Position numbers and translations under genes: made by a program. A stretch of 64,000 bases of DNA. It comes from Oleiphilus messinensis (GTDB lineage Bacteria; Pseudomonadota; Gammaproteobacteria; Pseudomonadales; Oleiphilaceae). The notes below the pieces were generated by a model. The model was given only the letters and a program-made list of their open reading frames with translations. It searched no databases and had not been told where the DNA came from. The stretch lies in the NCBI RefSeq assembly GCF_002162375.1, contig NZ_CP021425.1, positions 2,725,501-2,789,500 of the forward strand, given 5' to 3'. Below, piece by piece: positions 44,158 through 53,903 of the stretch (position 1 is the first letter of the stretch; each line of letters opens with the position of its first letter).

Positions 44158-45090
44158 GTGAATAAACCTGAAATTAACTTTATGGGCAAACGTAAGTTTG
44201 CTCTCCTGTTTTCTGCGATCTTGTTGGTGGCATCGATCGCATCCCTGGCAGTAAAGGGTTTGGTACTCGGATTGGATTTTACTGGAGGGACGCTGGTTGA
44301 AGTTGAATACCAGCAGGCTCCGGTAATTGCGGATGTCCGGAACCAATTGCTGGATGCAGGGTACGAAAAACTCGTGGTGCAGAATTTTGGTTCTGATACC
44401 AGTATTTTGGTGCGCTTGTCTCAGGATTTCAATGACAAGGTTGGTCAGGAAGTAGTGGCTGTTCTCAACGCCTCGGAGGATGAGGTAAAACTGAAGCGAG
44501 CCGAGTATGTTGGTGCGCAAGTGGGAGAAGAGTTGCGAGAGCAGGGTGGTCTCGGTATGCTCTTCGCGCTTGGTGTGGTTATGCTCTATGTTGCATTCCG
44601 GTTTCAGTTTAAATTCTCTGTCGGAGCTGTAGCGGCCCTTGTGCACGATGTGATCATCACCCTCGGACTATTCTCCATTTTGGGGTGGGATTTTGATCTG
44701 ACGGTGCTGGCAGCCGTGCTTGCGGTTATCGGTTACTCATTGAATGATACGATTGTTGTTTCGGATCGAATTCGAGAAAACTTCCGTCGTGTCCGAAAAG
44801 GAACTCCGGTTGAAATCATCAATACTTCACTAAACGAGACGCTGTCTCGTACTTTAATGACCTCTATCACGACATTGCTTGTGCTGTTTGCCCTTTACTT
44901 CCTGGGTGGGGAGATGATTAATGGCTTCTCAAAAGCGCTGATTATCGGCGTGGTTGTGGGAACCTATTCTTCGATCTACGTTGCGGCGAATGTGCTTCTG
45001 CTTATGGGGATCAGTAAAGATGATTTGCTGGTGCCGGTTAAAGAAGGTGTAGAAGAGGAAGAAGTTGAGGGGGCTGATTTCAGGCCTTAA
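44158..45090 (+). CDS. secF: Protein translocase subunit SecF
   Basis: The partner of SecD. It starts at GTG 44158 after GTGGAG. The 310-residue product has GLVLGLDFTGGTLVEVEYQ in the first periplasmic domain. VIGYSLNDTIVVSDRIRENF is the SecF-specific membrane motif, and INTSLNETLSRTLMTSITTL follows. The acidic tail (EEEEVEGADF) is cytoplasmic. A strong terminator follows 17 bases after the stop. Confidence 0.97.
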   Translation: MNKPEINFMGKRKFALLFSAILLVASIASLAVKGLVLGLDFTGGTLVEVEYQQAPVIADVRNQLLDAGYEKLVVQNFGSDTSILVRLSQDFNDKVGQEVVAVLNASEDEVKLKRAEYVGAQVGEELREQGGLGMLFALGVVMLYVAFRFQFKFSVGAVAALVHDVIITLGLFSILGWDFDLTVLAAVLAVIGYSLNDTIVVSDRIRENFRRVRKGTPVEIINTSLNETLSRTLMTSITTLLVLFALYFLGGEMINGFSKALIIGVVVGTYSSIYVAANVLLLMGISKDDLLVPVKEGVEEEEVEGADFRP

Positions 45091-45107
45091 CGTTGTTGTA
45101 GTTATTC

Positions 45108-45141
45108 AAAAAAGGCTGGGTGTATCACTCAGCCTTTTTTT
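45108..45141 (+). terminator. Rho-independent terminator after secF
   Basis: AAAAAAGGCTG pairs with CAGCCTTTTTTT around a loop that carries a partial extra stem. The stem ends in a run of seven T. Since the complementary strand starts with A-rich and ends with T-rich sequence, it may also terminate the convergent suhB gene. Confidence 0.9.
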
Positions 45142-45208
45142 GTGCGCGTTCACTCGCTCTTGGTCACTTGGTTTCAGCATCCGCTCTAACCAAGTGCTTT
45201 TTCTGATC

Positions 45209-46009
45209 TCAGACCTTGTCGCGGAATGCGTATAGCTTCTGTAGCAGAGACTTGAATAATTTCGGGTTAGCGCAAACCAGTTGGCCTGAATTGGAGCTGA
45301 TTCCGCCGCCAGATAAATCGCCGAGCAGTCCTCCTGCTTCCTGGCAGATTAAAATTGCAGCCTGGAGATCCAATACATCTGGTTGCAGTTGTACGGCCGC
45401 ATCAATTCGTCCCGCGGCAACGTTGGCGATGTCCAGTATGGGGCAATTCGACTGTTGTAGCGGGAAGTTGTTGTTGCTCAAGCTGTTGTACAGGTCGAAG
45501 CGTACATGGGGAGAGCTAACCATATTTGGGTTGAAGAGTGCGTCGGTTGCAATCAGACACTGGTCAACGGTCTTTGTTGAGCTTACCCGAATTCGCTTGC
45601 CATTCAGGCTCGCGCCCCTGCCTTTGCTCGCCGCATACTCATCCCCGGTTGTCGGGTTAATAATGATTGCGTGCTCTGCTTTCCCTTTGACAAAGCAAGT
45701 TGCAGAAATTGCAGTGTAGGGCAATCCTTTGGCAAAATTTAGTCCGCTATGGATCGGGGTAAGCGACCAGACGGTTTCTTTGTCACTTTCGCTGAAGTCA
45801 GTTTCACCCAGGGCCGCAATGTAATGTTCCGGGAAAGACTTTTTAATGTTCTGGATGAACAGGCGATGGATGTCCTTCTCGATCTGGAGTAGCTTCTTCG
45901 CCAGCATTTCGGGCTCTTCCTGAACGAACTCCTGTCGCTCAATAACCTGTTGCAAAAATTCGCTGGCCTGGCGAAGTGTTCGTGCGGCTATATTTAATAT
46001 GGGTAACAT
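45209..46009 (-). CDS. suhB: SuhB-like protein with lost metal-binding motif
   Basis: SuhB is an inositol monophosphatase that also acts in rRNA transcription antitermination through NusA. The position between secF and trmJ is that of Pseudomonas suhB, and the fold matches over 266 residues (MLPILNIAARTLRQASEFLQ, RGASLNGKRIRVSS, DIANVAAGRIDAAVQLQ, CQEAGGLLGDLSGG). The core motif W-x-I-D-P-L-D-G-T-T-N-F reads WSLTPIHSGLNF, so both Asp ligands are gone (to Thr and His) and GT is SG. The late WD-x-A-G motif reads LDLQAA, keeping Asp. I infer a non-catalytic protein, perhaps keeping only the antitermination role. Confidence 0.9.
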   Translation of the reverse strand: MLPILNIAARTLRQASEFLQQVIERQEFVQEEPEMLAKKLLQIEKDIHRLFIQNIKKSFPEHYIAALGETDFSESDKETVWSLTPIHSGLNFAKGLPYTAISATCFVKGKAEHAIIINPTTGDEYAASKGRGASLNGKRIRVSSTKTVDQCLIATDALFNPNMVSSPHVRFDLYNSLSNNNFPLQQSNCPILDIANVAAGRIDAAVQLQPDVLDLQAAILICQEAGGLLGDLSGGGISSNSGQLVCANPKLFKSLLQKLYAFRDKV

Positions 46010-46102
46010 TCTCAGTTGTCCTGTGACATCATGCTAATAAGCGCGCTATGATAGCAAATTTGAAAAATATTTTTCAGATTTGTTTTAGTTTAAGGGTAGG
46101 TC

Positions 46103-46882
46103 ATGCAAGAAAGAATTCGAGTGGTATTAATGGAAACGTCTCATCCAGGTAATATTGGTGCGGTAGCACGGGCGATGAAGAATATGGATGTTTCCGAACT
46201 GGTTCTGGTAAGACCTGATTCGTTCCCGGATCCAGTCGCGGATGCGAGATCCTCTGGTGCGTTGGATATTCTCGCCAGTGCTCGCGTGGTGGAGAAATTT
46301 GAGGATGCCGTAGCTGATTGTTCTCTGATTGTCGGTACCAGTGCGAGGGGGCGGAGTTTTCCATGGCCCGTTCTGAACCCGCGTGACTGCGCGCTCAAGG
46401 TTCTTGATTCTGCTGCGGCGGATAATAATGTTGCGCTGGTTTTTGGCCGAGAAGATCGAGGATTGAGTAATGAAGAGCTTCAGCGTTGTCATTATCACGT
46501 GCATATCCCTGCGAATCCTGACTATTCCTCGCTAAATTTGGCTATGGCAGTGCAAGTGATCTTGTATGAGATACGAATGAATTCCCTTTTGCGGCTTGAA
46601 AATTCAGATGCAAGTGCATATATCTCACCGGTGACCGGGCCGGATAATAGTGCATGGGATGACGCACCCGCCACATTCGATGAGGTTGAGGGCTATTTTC
46701 AGCATTTGGAGAAAACGTTGGTCGCGATTGGTTTCCATGATCCTGAAAAGCCCAGGCAATTAATGGCCAGGTTGCGCCGGATTTATCAGCGCTGTCATCT
46801 GGATAAAACAGAAGTGAATATTTTACGCGGTATATTGAAAGCCACGAATCGAATGATTTCAAACCAGAGAAACCAGCATTAG
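46103..46882 (+). CDS. trmJ: tRNA (cytidine/uridine-2'-O-)-methyltransferase TrmJ
   Basis: A SPOUT methyltransferase that modifies position 32 of tRNA. The 259-residue product starts IRVVLMETSHPGNIGAVARA, the usual N-terminus. VFGREDRGLSNEELQRCHYH and IPANPDYSSLNLAMAVQVIL form the SAM knot (motifs 2 and 3). The C-terminal extension (about 90 residues) is the TrmJ dimer domain. The gene is followed by cysE and iscR, as in Pseudomonas. Confidence 0.94.
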   Translation: MQERIRVVLMETSHPGNIGAVARAMKNMDVSELVLVRPDSFPDPVADARSSGALDILASARVVEKFEDAVADCSLIVGTSARGRSFPWPVLNPRDCALKVLDSAAADNNVALVFGREDRGLSNEELQRCHYHVHIPANPDYSSLNLAMAVQVILYEIRMNSLLRLENSDASAYISPVTGPDNSAWDDAPATFDEVEGYFQHLEKTLVAIGFHDPEKPRQLMARLRRIYQRCHLDKTEVNILRGILKATNRMISNQRNQH

Positions 46883-46949
46883 ATGGTTCGTCGGTTCATC
46901 AAGAGTAGCTGTCAGGGCTAATTTGACATTTTGAGGAAGGACAAGAGTT

Positions 46950-47786
46950 ATGTTTGGGGGTATTAAAGAAGATGTGGCGAGTGTATTCGACCGGGACCCT
47001 GCTGCACGCAATACGTTTGAGGTGCTGACAAATTATCCCGGGCTTCATGCACTGCTGTTTCATCGCTTGGCCCATCGCTTGTGGAATGCAAACCTAAAAT
47101 GGCTGGCGCGGTTCATCTCGACCTTTAGCCGTTGGTTGACCGGAATTGAAATACACCCCGGAGCGCAAATTGGTCGACGCTTTTTTATTGATCACGGTAT
47201 GGGGGTTGTCATTGGGGAAACAACCATAATCGGTGATGATGTTACTTTGTATCAAGGGGTGACATTGGGTGGTACAAGCTGGAATAAAGGGAAGCGCCAT
47301 CCGACGCTCGGAAACCACGTTGTGGTTGGCGCAGGTGCAAAAATTTTGGGGCCATTCACAGTGGGTGACCGCGCCAAGGTCGGGTCGAATGCCGTGGTGA
47401 CAAAAGAAGTGCCGCCGAACGCAACGGTTGTGGGTATTCCTGGTCGTATTATTTTGAAGAAAGCCGATTCGGGTGATGAGGAAAAGCGCAAAGTCATGGA
47501 GGAAAAGATCGGGTTTGATGCATACGGGCTGAGCGAGGAAATGCCTGATCCCGTGGCGCGTTCACTCAGAGCCATGCTTGACCATATGCACGCGGTTGAT
47601 GGGCGATTACAGATGATGTGCCAAGCGATTCAAAAAATGGATAAAACTTATCGCTTCGGTGAAGTGCCGCCATTGAAAGACGAGGATTTTGATGGTGTTC
47701 AGGAGTTGTGTGGTGAGGTCGAGCTGCATTCCTCTCCAGGGGATGCTCCGACTGAGCGCCAGGACTCTGTAAAGGCGTCAACATAA
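46950..47786 (+). CDS. cysE: Serine O-acetyltransferase
   Basis: Makes O-acetylserine, the acceptor for sulfide in cysteine synthesis. A helical N-terminal domain ([20 protein letters not shown]) precedes the left-handed beta-helix of hexapeptide repeats. This includes [20 protein letters not shown] (catalytic His/Asp region) and [20 protein letters not shown]. The 278-residue length includes a C-terminal tail typical of the IscR-linked form. GAGGAAGG precedes the ATG at 46950. It lies upstream of iscR and iscS, linking cysteine supply to the desulfurase. Confidence 0.95.
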   Translation: MFGGIKEDVASVFDRDPAARNTFEVLTNYPGLHALLFHRLAHRLWNANLKWLARFISTFSRWLTGIEIHPGAQIGRRFFIDHGMGVVIGETTIIGDDVTLYQGVTLGGTSWNKGKRHPTLGNHVVVGAGAKILGPFTVGDRAKVGSNAVVTKEVPPNATVVGIPGRIILKKADSGDEEKRKVMEEKIGFDAYGLSEEMPDPVARSLRAMLDHMHAVDGRLQMMCQAIQKMDKTYRFGEVPPLKDEDFDGVQELCGEVELHSSPGDAPTERQDSVKAST

Positions 47787-47790
47787 GCAC

Positions 47791-47823
47791 TTACTTGATC
47801 ATTTTAGTCGGATAAAGGATAAT
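47791..47823 (+). promoter_or_regulatory. iscR promoter with a type-1 IscR site
   Basis: The -35 TTGATC (47795-47800) and -10 GATAAT (47818-47823) are 17 bp apart. Bases 47791-47815 match the E. coli type-1 IscR motif (ATASYYGACTRWWWYAGTCRRSTAT) at 20 of 25 positions, by my own alignment. The site covers the -35 and spacer, so it suits autorepression by [2Fe-2S]-IscR. Confidence 0.7.
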
Positions 47824-47903
47824 TTCGAAAAAACTGGCTAATCGACCCGCTTAACTAGAACTATCCCTGTCTGGCGCAGGTCACCACCAAGGAGTTATCT
47901 GAT

Positions 47904-48452
47904 ATGAGATTGACCACCAAAGGGCGCTACGCCGTGACTGCAATGCTGGATCTGGCGTTGCATTCAGATCAGGGCCCGGTCAGTCTTTCGGATATTTCCG
48001 CACGGCAAGGGATTTCACTGTCCTATCTTGAGCAATTGTTTGCAAAACTGCGAAATCACAGCTTGGTTAAGAGTGTGCGAGGTCCTGGTGGCGGGTATTT
48101 GCTAGGCTGTGATCAAAAAGAAATCTATATTGCCCAGGTTGTCGACGCGGTTAATGAGTCGATGGACACCACGCGCTGTCAGCAGAAAGGCAATTGCCAA
48201 AATGGCGAAAAATGTTTGACCCACCACTTGTGGGCAGATCTGAGTCAGCAGATTCATGGTTTTCTAAGTTCAATCAGTCTTTATGATTTGATGGCCAAGC
48301 GAGAGGTTCAAGTAATCGCCGCGCGTCAGAACCGGTTGGTTGAAGATCAGCGTCATCAGGCGACACTCGAACACCCCATTCGTCCACCCGAAAAGCGAGC
48401 GGGTCAAGACGATGCTTCAGATTGTGATAGAATTGCCGTATCTGAATCCTAG
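47904..48452 (+). CDS. iscR: Iron-sulfur cluster assembly transcriptional regulator IscR
   Basis: An Rrf2-family repressor, 182 residues. The winged HTH is [20 protein letters not shown] and [13 protein letters not shown]. The cluster ligands are in [19 protein letters not shown]: three Cys and the His after them, as in E. coli. It should therefore sense [2Fe-2S] availability. The C-terminal 60 residues are hydrophilic and probably disordered. GGAG precedes the ATG at 47904. iscS follows after 58 bases. Confidence 0.96.
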   Translation: MRLTTKGRYAVTAMLDLALHSDQGPVSLSDISARQGISLSYLEQLFAKLRNHSLVKSVRGPGGGYLLGCDQKEIYIAQVVDAVNESMDTTRCQQKGNCQNGEKCLTHHLWADLSQQIHGFLSSISLYDLMAKREVQVIAARQNRLVEDQRHQATLEHPIRPPEKRAGQDDASDCDRIAVSES

Positions 48453-48510
48453 TCTAGCTTGCTAAATTCGTTTTTTAGTTGCGAACCATCCTAATTTCCC
48501 TTTTTTACAG

Positions 48511-49683
48511 ATGCTTATGAACTCGCCTATTTATCTTGATTATGCTGCCACCACGCCAGTGGACCCTGCTGTATCCGAAGTCATGATGCGCTACCTTGGC
48601 ATTGAGGGCGTGTTCGGTAATCCCGCGTCCAGATCACACCGCTTTGGCTGGCAGGCTGAACAAGCTGTTGAGTTGGCACGCAAGCAAGTTGCTTCGTTGG
48701 TTCACTGTGATCCAAGAGAGGTGGTCTGGACTTCCGGTGCCACTGAGTCAAATAATCTGGCAATCAAAGGTGTTTGCGAGTTCTATCGTGACCAGGCTGG
48801 ATCTTATGATAAAAAGCGGCATTTAGTAACATCGTTAATTGAGCATAAAGCTGTCCTGGATACGTGTAAATATCTGGAATCCCAAGGTTATGAGGTGACT
48901 TACCTCAAGCCGGATGAGAAAGGCATCATTACATTGGAGCAAGTCGAAGAGGCTGTGCGTTCAGATACGCTGCTTGTCTCCCTCATGCATGTTAACAATG
49001 AAATCGGTGTAATCAATCCGATCCACGCTATAGGTGACTTTCTTCGTAAAAAAGGGGTCTGGTTTCACGTTGATGCGGCCCAGAGTCTCGGCAAAGTTCA
49101 TATTGACCTGACTGAGGCCAAGATTGACTTGATGTCGTTCTCTGCGCATAAGGTTTATGGCCCAAAAGGCGTGGGAGCGTTGTATGTTAACCGCCATTCC
49201 GGAATTGGTGTGGCGTGCCAAATGCATGGCGGGGGTCATGAGCGCGGCTTTCGTTCTGGAACCTTGGCAACTCATCAGTTGGCGGGGTTCGGAATGGCGT
49301 GCGCAGTAGCAAAGGACGTGATGGTTGAAGAAGAAAAGCGGCTGCGGTACTTTCGGGAATTATTTCGAGCGCAGTTGACTTCTGTTGCTGGTCTCCACTT
49401 TCATGGTGATTGGGATTTGCGAGTCGCTGGAAATGTAAATTTGGGTGTAGAAGGGGTGGATGGTGAAGTGCTGTTGATGTCTTTACAGGAGTTGGCTGTC
49501 TCCTCTGGTTCGGCGTGCACTTCTGCCAGTGTGGAGCCGTCTTATGTGCTCAAGGCAATTGGTGCTTCCGATGCGATTGCCTTAAGTTCGATTCGGATCA
49601 CCTTTGGTCGGTTCACAGAAGAGTCGGAGGTGGTTAAAGCTGCTCAAATAATGGAGCAGGTGATAACGCGGTTAAGGTCTTAG
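48511..49683 (+). CDS. iscS: Cysteine desulfurase IscS, C-terminally short
   Basis: Takes sulfur from cysteine as a persulfide. The 390-residue PLP enzyme has [18 protein letters not shown] at the start and [31 protein letters not shown] carries the PLP Lys, and [17 protein letters not shown] the persulfide Cys. It ends at [11 protein letters not shown]. The last 20 or so residues of E. coli IscS, which dock IscU, are missing. The next gene is ndk; iscU, iscA, hscB, hscA and fdx are not in the usual place. The enzyme may now serve mainly tRNA thiolation or another acceptor. Confidence 0.95.
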   Translation: MLMNSPIYLDYAATTPVDPAVSEVMMRYLGIEGVFGNPASRSHRFGWQAEQAVELARKQVASLVHCDPREVVWTSGATESNNLAIKGVCEFYRDQAGSYDKKRHLVTSLIEHKAVLDTCKYLESQGYEVTYLKPDEKGIITLEQVEEAVRSDTLLVSLMHVNNEIGVINPIHAIGDFLRKKGVWFHVDAAQSLGKVHIDLTEAKIDLMSFSAHKVYGPKGVGALYVNRHSGIGVACQMHGGGHERGFRSGTLATHQLAGFGMACAVAKDVMVEEEKRLRYFRELFRAQLTSVAGLHFHGDWDLRVAGNVNLGVEGVDGEVLLMSLQELAVSSGSACTSASVEPSYVLKAIGASDAIALSSIRITFGRFTEESEVVKAAQIMEQVITRLRS

Positions 49684-49822
49684 TGCAGTGTTCGGTGAAG
49701 TGTTGAAGGCCGCTGTCGCAATCTGATTTTCTCGTGATAACCCGCTATATCTTTGCCAATAATATGCGTATAATCGCCGCTTAATTTTACCCGTCACTAT
49801 AAATTCATTTTTGGAGTAACAC

Positions 49823-50251
49823 ATGGCTATTGAGCGCACCCTGTCTATCGTAAAACCTGATGCAGTTGCAAAAAATGTAATCGGCGAGATCTACAGCCGA
49901 TTCGAGAAGGCAGGTTTGAGCATTGTTGCAGCTAAAATGGTTCACTTGACTCAAGAGCAAGCTGAAGGCTTTTATGCTGAGCACAAAGAGCGTCCTTTCT
50001 TCGCTGATCTGGTAGCCTTTATGACTTCTGGCCCGGTAATGATTCAGGCTCTGGAAGGCGAGAATGCAATTGCGGCTAATCGTGATCTCATGGGCGCAAC
50101 CAATCCTAAAGAAGCGGCAGCTGGGACTATCCGTGCTGATTTTGCAGAATCTATCGATGCTAATGCGGTTCACGGTTCCGATTCTCCGGCATCTGCAGAG
50201 CGAGAAGTTGCATATTTCTTTGCAGACAACGAGATTTGCCCACGAGGCTAA
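49823..50251 (+). CDS. ndk: Nucleoside diphosphate kinase
   Basis: Transfers gamma-phosphate between nucleoside triphosphates and diphosphates. The 142-residue length is standard. [20 protein letters not shown] opens the protein, and [20 protein letters not shown] holds the phospho-accepting His. TTTGGAGTAA precedes the ATG at 49823. A TATAAT box at 49769-49774 is a likely promoter element. A terminator follows the gene. Confidence 0.97.
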   Translation: MAIERTLSIVKPDAVAKNVIGEIYSRFEKAGLSIVAAKMVHLTQEQAEGFYAEHKERPFFADLVAFMTSGPVMIQALEGENAIAANRDLMGATNPKEAAAGTIRADFAESIDANAVHGSDSPASAEREVAYFFADNEICPRG

Positions 50252-50319
50252 TATCCAGTAATCATTGGTTTTCCTTGAAATCCAATGACTGCAAGTCAGC
50301 GTTGTTGGCTGGCTGAGAA

Positions 50320-50347
50320 AATAGGCAGGCTTGTTAGTCTGCCTATT
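50320..50347 (+). terminator. Terminator after ndk
   Basis: A perfect 9-bp stem, AATAGGCAG / CTGCCTATT, with a 10-base loop, followed by GTACTTTT. It lies 68 bases after the ndk stop and separates ndk from rlmN. Confidence 0.75.
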
Positions 50348-50419
50348 GTACTTTTAGGTACAGAATTTTTATTATTATTTATGAAGTGTCATCTGATATA
50401 GCCCTGGCGGGAGAATGAA

Positions 50420-51565
50420 GTGCAAGAGCAAATTGAAAAGGTGAATCTGTTAGGGATGTCCCGTTCCAAGATGGAGGCGTTTTTTCTATCCCACGGTGAA
50501 AAGAAGTTCAGGGCAACTCAGGTGATACAGTGGATTCACCAGCATGGTGTGTCCGACTTTGACCATATGACCAACATCAGTAAAGGGTTGCGCGAGAAGT
50601 TGAAGGAAATCGCAGAGATTCGGTTTCCGGAAGTAATCTACCACGATGTTTCTGCTGATGGCACTAAAAAGTGGGTTATGCGGCTCGATGGTGGCAGTAG
50701 CATCGAAACCGTTTTGATTCCCGAGGGGCAAAGAGGAACGCTTTGTGTTTCGTCTCAGATTGGTTGTGCATTGGATTGCAGTTTCTGTTCTACCGGGAAG
50801 CAAGGGTTTAATCGTAACCTTACCTCTGCGGAGGTGATTGGTCAGGTTTGGGTAGCACTTCGGTCATTCGGAGAATACAACCCGGGGAAAGAAAAGCCCA
50901 TTACCAATGTGGTCATGATGGGAATGGGGGAGCCGCTTCTGAATTTTGACAATGTTGTTGATGCCATGAGTATTATGATGGATGACTTTGCCTATGGTAT
51001 CTCCAAGCGCCGCCTTACATTGAGTACCTCTGGCGTTGTGCCTGCCCTGGATCAGCTGGGAGATGTTACCGATGTATCGCTGGCAATTTCTTTGCATGCC
51101 CCAACCGATGATCTTCGTGATGAGTTGGTCCCGGTTAACAAAAAATATCCGATCAAAGAGCTTCTGGCAGCTTGCCAGAGATATCTTGATAAGCTGAGTG
51201 ATCGTCGCAAGATTACCATTGAGTATACGTTAATTAAAGGCGTTAACGACCGTATTGAACACGCGAATAAATTAACACACCTTCTGAAAGATTTGCCTTG
51301 TAAAATCAATTTGATACCCTTTAATCCGTTCCCGAACAGTGGTTATCAGAAACCGTCCAGGATGGAAGTGGAGACGTTTCAGAATATACTGGCCAGTGCG
51401 GGCTATGTCACCACCGTTCGAAGCACGCGCGGTGATGATATTGACGCCGCCTGTGGCCAGCTGGTTGGACGTGTGGAGGACAGAACCCGTCGCAGCAGTC
51501 GTTATATTAAAATGGTGAACGTTACTGATGGTGCTGACGAAAAAGCAGGGCTGGTGCAACCTTAA
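50420..51565 (+). CDS. rlmN: Dual-specificity 23S rRNA/tRNA adenine-C2 methyltransferase RlmN
   Basis: A radical-SAM enzyme that makes 2-methyladenosine in 23S rRNA (A2503) and tRNA (A37). The cluster motif is [15 protein letters not shown] (CxxxCxxC). [14 protein letters not shown] binds SAM, and the C-terminal [14 protein letters not shown] holds the methyl-carrying Cys. The N-terminal helical domain ([20 protein letters not shown]) is typical. It starts at GTG 50420 behind GGGAGA. 381 residues. Confidence 0.97.
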   Translation: MQEQIEKVNLLGMSRSKMEAFFLSHGEKKFRATQVIQWIHQHGVSDFDHMTNISKGLREKLKEIAEIRFPEVIYHDVSADGTKKWVMRLDGGSSIETVLIPEGQRGTLCVSSQIGCALDCSFCSTGKQGFNRNLTSAEVIGQVWVALRSFGEYNPGKEKPITNVVMMGMGEPLLNFDNVVDAMSIMMDDFAYGISKRRLTLSTSGVVPALDQLGDVTDVSLAISLHAPTDDLRDELVPVNKKYPIKELLAACQRYLDKLSDRRKITIEYTLIKGVNDRIEHANKLTHLLKDLPCKINLIPFNPFPNSGYQKPSRMEVETFQNILASAGYVTTVRSTRGDDIDAACGQLVGRVEDRTRRSSRYIKMVNVTDGADEKAGLVQP

Positions 51566-51732
51566 CCCCTTTAACTTCTGCCTGAGACCCATCCAGACCT
51601 GAGGCATTCAATGCTCGATTTGCTCGCAGTGTTTGCGATACTAAACAAAAGATTAAGCAATATTTGTAGAATTGGATTAAACTTTACTGGGTTGGTCAAT
51701 GATAAACAGAATTATTCCGTTAAGTTTTTTCT

Positions 51733-52566
51733 ATGAATTGTAAAAATCGTTCAGACAATATGGGGTTGGAAAAAAACGTTTTTCTCAAGCGCGCGCGGCT
51801 GTTAGTGTTGACGCTCGTCTTTGCTTTTATCTCTGGATGCGTGAGTCACACGGAAAGTCCGTTTACAAGAAAACAGGATAAAGAAGAAGCATTAACTTCG
51901 TACATACAGTTGGGGCTTGCTTATATTGAGCGTGGCGATTTGGTTCGGGCGAGAAAGCATTTAAATCGTGCGCTGGAGCTCGACAGTGAAAGTTCCGGAG
52001 CGCATGCTGCACTCGGTTTAGTGCTTCAGAGGGAAGGTGAGTACAGGCTGGCTGAAGAGCAATTTAAAAAGAGCCTTGATAATGAGCCTGGTTTTACTCG
52101 CGGCCGTACCTATTATGCTGCTTTTTTGTACTCCCAGCAGCGTTATCAACAAGCTTATGACCAGTTTGCAATTGCTTCCGAAGATACCGGTTTCGTATCC
52201 CGTGATCGAGTTTTCAGTAATATGGCCCAGTGTGCGCTAAAGTTAGAAAGGGCGGACCTGGCAATTGCAGCTTACGAAAAGTCGCTAAGCCTGGGGGCCC
52301 AGGACACTGCGATTTTTTTGCAGGTCGCCGAGTTACTCGTTCAGGAAGGACGTTTTAACGAGGCGCAACGATACTATAATCGTTTCTTGAATCTGGTGCG
52401 CACGTCACCGGCAACTCATTCTGCCCAGTCTCTGAGTTTGGGGATCCAGTTGGCAGAGCATTTCCAGGATGCCGCAGCTGAAAAAAGTTATTCCGGCATC
52501 CTCAGGGACCTTTATGCAGACTCACTTGAGTATCAACAGTATAGGGATCGAAACGACAATGAATGA
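51733..52566 (+). CDS. pilW: Type IV pilus biogenesis/stability lipoprotein PilW (PilF)
   Basis: An outer-membrane pilotin needed for PilQ secretin assembly. A lipoprotein signal (LLVLTLVFAFISGC, Cys near residue 36) leads to a soluble TPR region of about five repeats. These are YIQLGLAYIERGDLVRARKH, AALGLVLQREGEYRLAEEQF, YAAFLYSQQRYQQAYDQF and others. Length 277 from ATG 51733; an alternative ATG at 51760 would shorten the leader. Neither has a strong ribosome site. It overlaps the start of rodZ by 8 bases. Confidence 0.92.
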   Translation: MNCKNRSDNMGLEKNVFLKRARLLVLTLVFAFISGCVSHTESPFTRKQDKEEALTSYIQLGLAYIERGDLVRARKHLNRALELDSESSGAHAALGLVLQREGEYRLAEEQFKKSLDNEPGFTRGRTYYAAFLYSQQRYQQAYDQFAIASEDTGFVSRDRVFSNMAQCALKLERADLAIAAYEKSLSLGAQDTAIFLQVAELLVQEGRFNEAQRYYNRFLNLVRTSPATHSAQSLSLGIQLAEHFQDAAAEKSYSGILRDLYADSLEYQQYRDRNDNE

Positions 52567-53752
52567 TCAGGTCGAAGAGCATTCCGGACCGGAACACGAT
52601 GTAGGATCGCGTTTAAGAACAGCGCGAGAAGCTCGGGGCTTGTCTGTTCATGAGACCGCAGAGGAGCTGCACCTTAGGCCTTCCATTGTCAGTGCGATTG
52701 AAAAAAATACGTTTGATCTGGTACCCGGTGAGTTGTTCCTTAAGGGTTATGTCAAGGCATATGCGAGATTGGTGAAGCTTCCGGAAAACGAAGTGGTCGC
52801 ACAACTCGAAGGGTTGTTGGAAAGCCGTAAGCAGGATCTGGTAGGGGAGCTTGGCAAAAAGCAGCGCAGACCTCGATCTCACAACCCGGCAATATTCGTT
52901 GCTGTGATCCTGATGGTTTGCGGTGGTGTGTTCTGGCTCTATTCCAAGGGTGTTATCAGTATCAATCCTGGTGCGTTTACAGGTGAGTCTGACCTCGATG
53001 AGCAACGCGTTGAAGTTTCCCCGAAAATTGTACCCATCCATTCCGATACGACAGGAAATGTTGAAGCTCCGAATGTCGCTGTATCCGGGTTGGAAGCGGA
53101 AATAGAAAATGGGGAGGTGGAAACAAAAACAGGGGGAACTCGTCCTGATTCAGATATCGATGTTACGTCTTCCGATGATGAAGTGCTTGGTATGGATCAA
53201 AATGAACCGATTGGAGCTGGAGTAGTTAACTCTGATACAGTGCGGCCCACATCGGAATCAAATCCTTCTCCAGTTCAAGAAGATGCACCGGGTAATGTCG
53301 TTGTTAAGACTCAGACAGTTAAGACTAAGACAGCTAAGGTCGATACAGTTGTTTCGACAGATCATTCGGAAGCTTCGGACGTAGAGAATTCAACCGAAAA
53401 TCCGCGAAATGAATCTGTAGCTGAGCCAGTTGCTGAAGTTCCTGTTGCTGAAGTCCCTGTTGCTGCAGGCTCCGTTGCGGAGTCCCCCGTCATAGCGGTT
53501 ACCGGGATTGGTCGATTGGTTGCCCAGTTTTCAGCTGATTGCTGGATTCAGGTGAAAAATGGCAAAGGTCGCACTGTTATTGCCGCGTTGAAGCGTGATG
53601 GGGATTCGATCGACTACAAGGGGAGCCTGCCTTTCACTGTGGTAATCGGTGCTGCATCTGCGGTGGATAGCATGTATTTCAATGGAGCTGAGATCGATTT
53701 CACCAATTATCGAGTCTGGAATAACCGGGTTCAGTTCGTGGTCGGTGAGTAG
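52559..53752 (+). CDS. rodZ: Cell-shape protein RodZ
   Basis: A 397-residue bitopic inner-membrane protein that links MreB filaments to the wall elongation machinery. The cytoplasmic HTH is GSRLRTAREARGLSVHETAE and LHLRPSIVSAIEKNTFDL. A membrane helix (IFVAVILMVCGGVFWLYSKG) sits near residue 120. Then a long acidic linker with short PVAEV repeats leads to the C-terminal DUF4115 domain (QFSADCWIQVKNGKGRTVIA). The ATG at 52559 overlaps the end of pilW; an upstream frame start is not supported. Confidence 0.94.
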   Translation: MNDQVEEHSGPEHDVGSRLRTAREARGLSVHETAEELHLRPSIVSAIEKNTFDLVPGELFLKGYVKAYARLVKLPENEVVAQLEGLLESRKQDLVGELGKKQRRPRSHNPAIFVAVILMVCGGVFWLYSKGVISINPGAFTGESDLDEQRVEVSPKIVPIHSDTTGNVEAPNVAVSGLEAEIENGEVETKTGGTRPDSDIDVTSSDDEVLGMDQNEPIGAGVVNSDTVRPTSESNPSPVQEDAPGNVVVKTQTVKTKTAKVDTVVSTDHSEASDVENSTENPRNESVAEPVAEVPVAEVPVAAGSVAESPVIAVTGIGRLVAQFSADCWIQVKNGKGRTVIAALKRDGDSIDYKGSLPFTVVIGAASAVDSMYFNGAEIDFTNYRVWNNRVQFVVGE

Positions 53753-53903
53753 TGACTATTGGTCAAATTGTACGATGCTCACGATTACGATGAAGTAACT
53801 TATTAATTTCACGCTTTCCAGTGTACAATGCACTCCTTTATCACGCTTTAGTTCCAAAGCGAACACGTTAATCTGTAATCTATAGCCTCAAGAGAATACC
53901 TGT

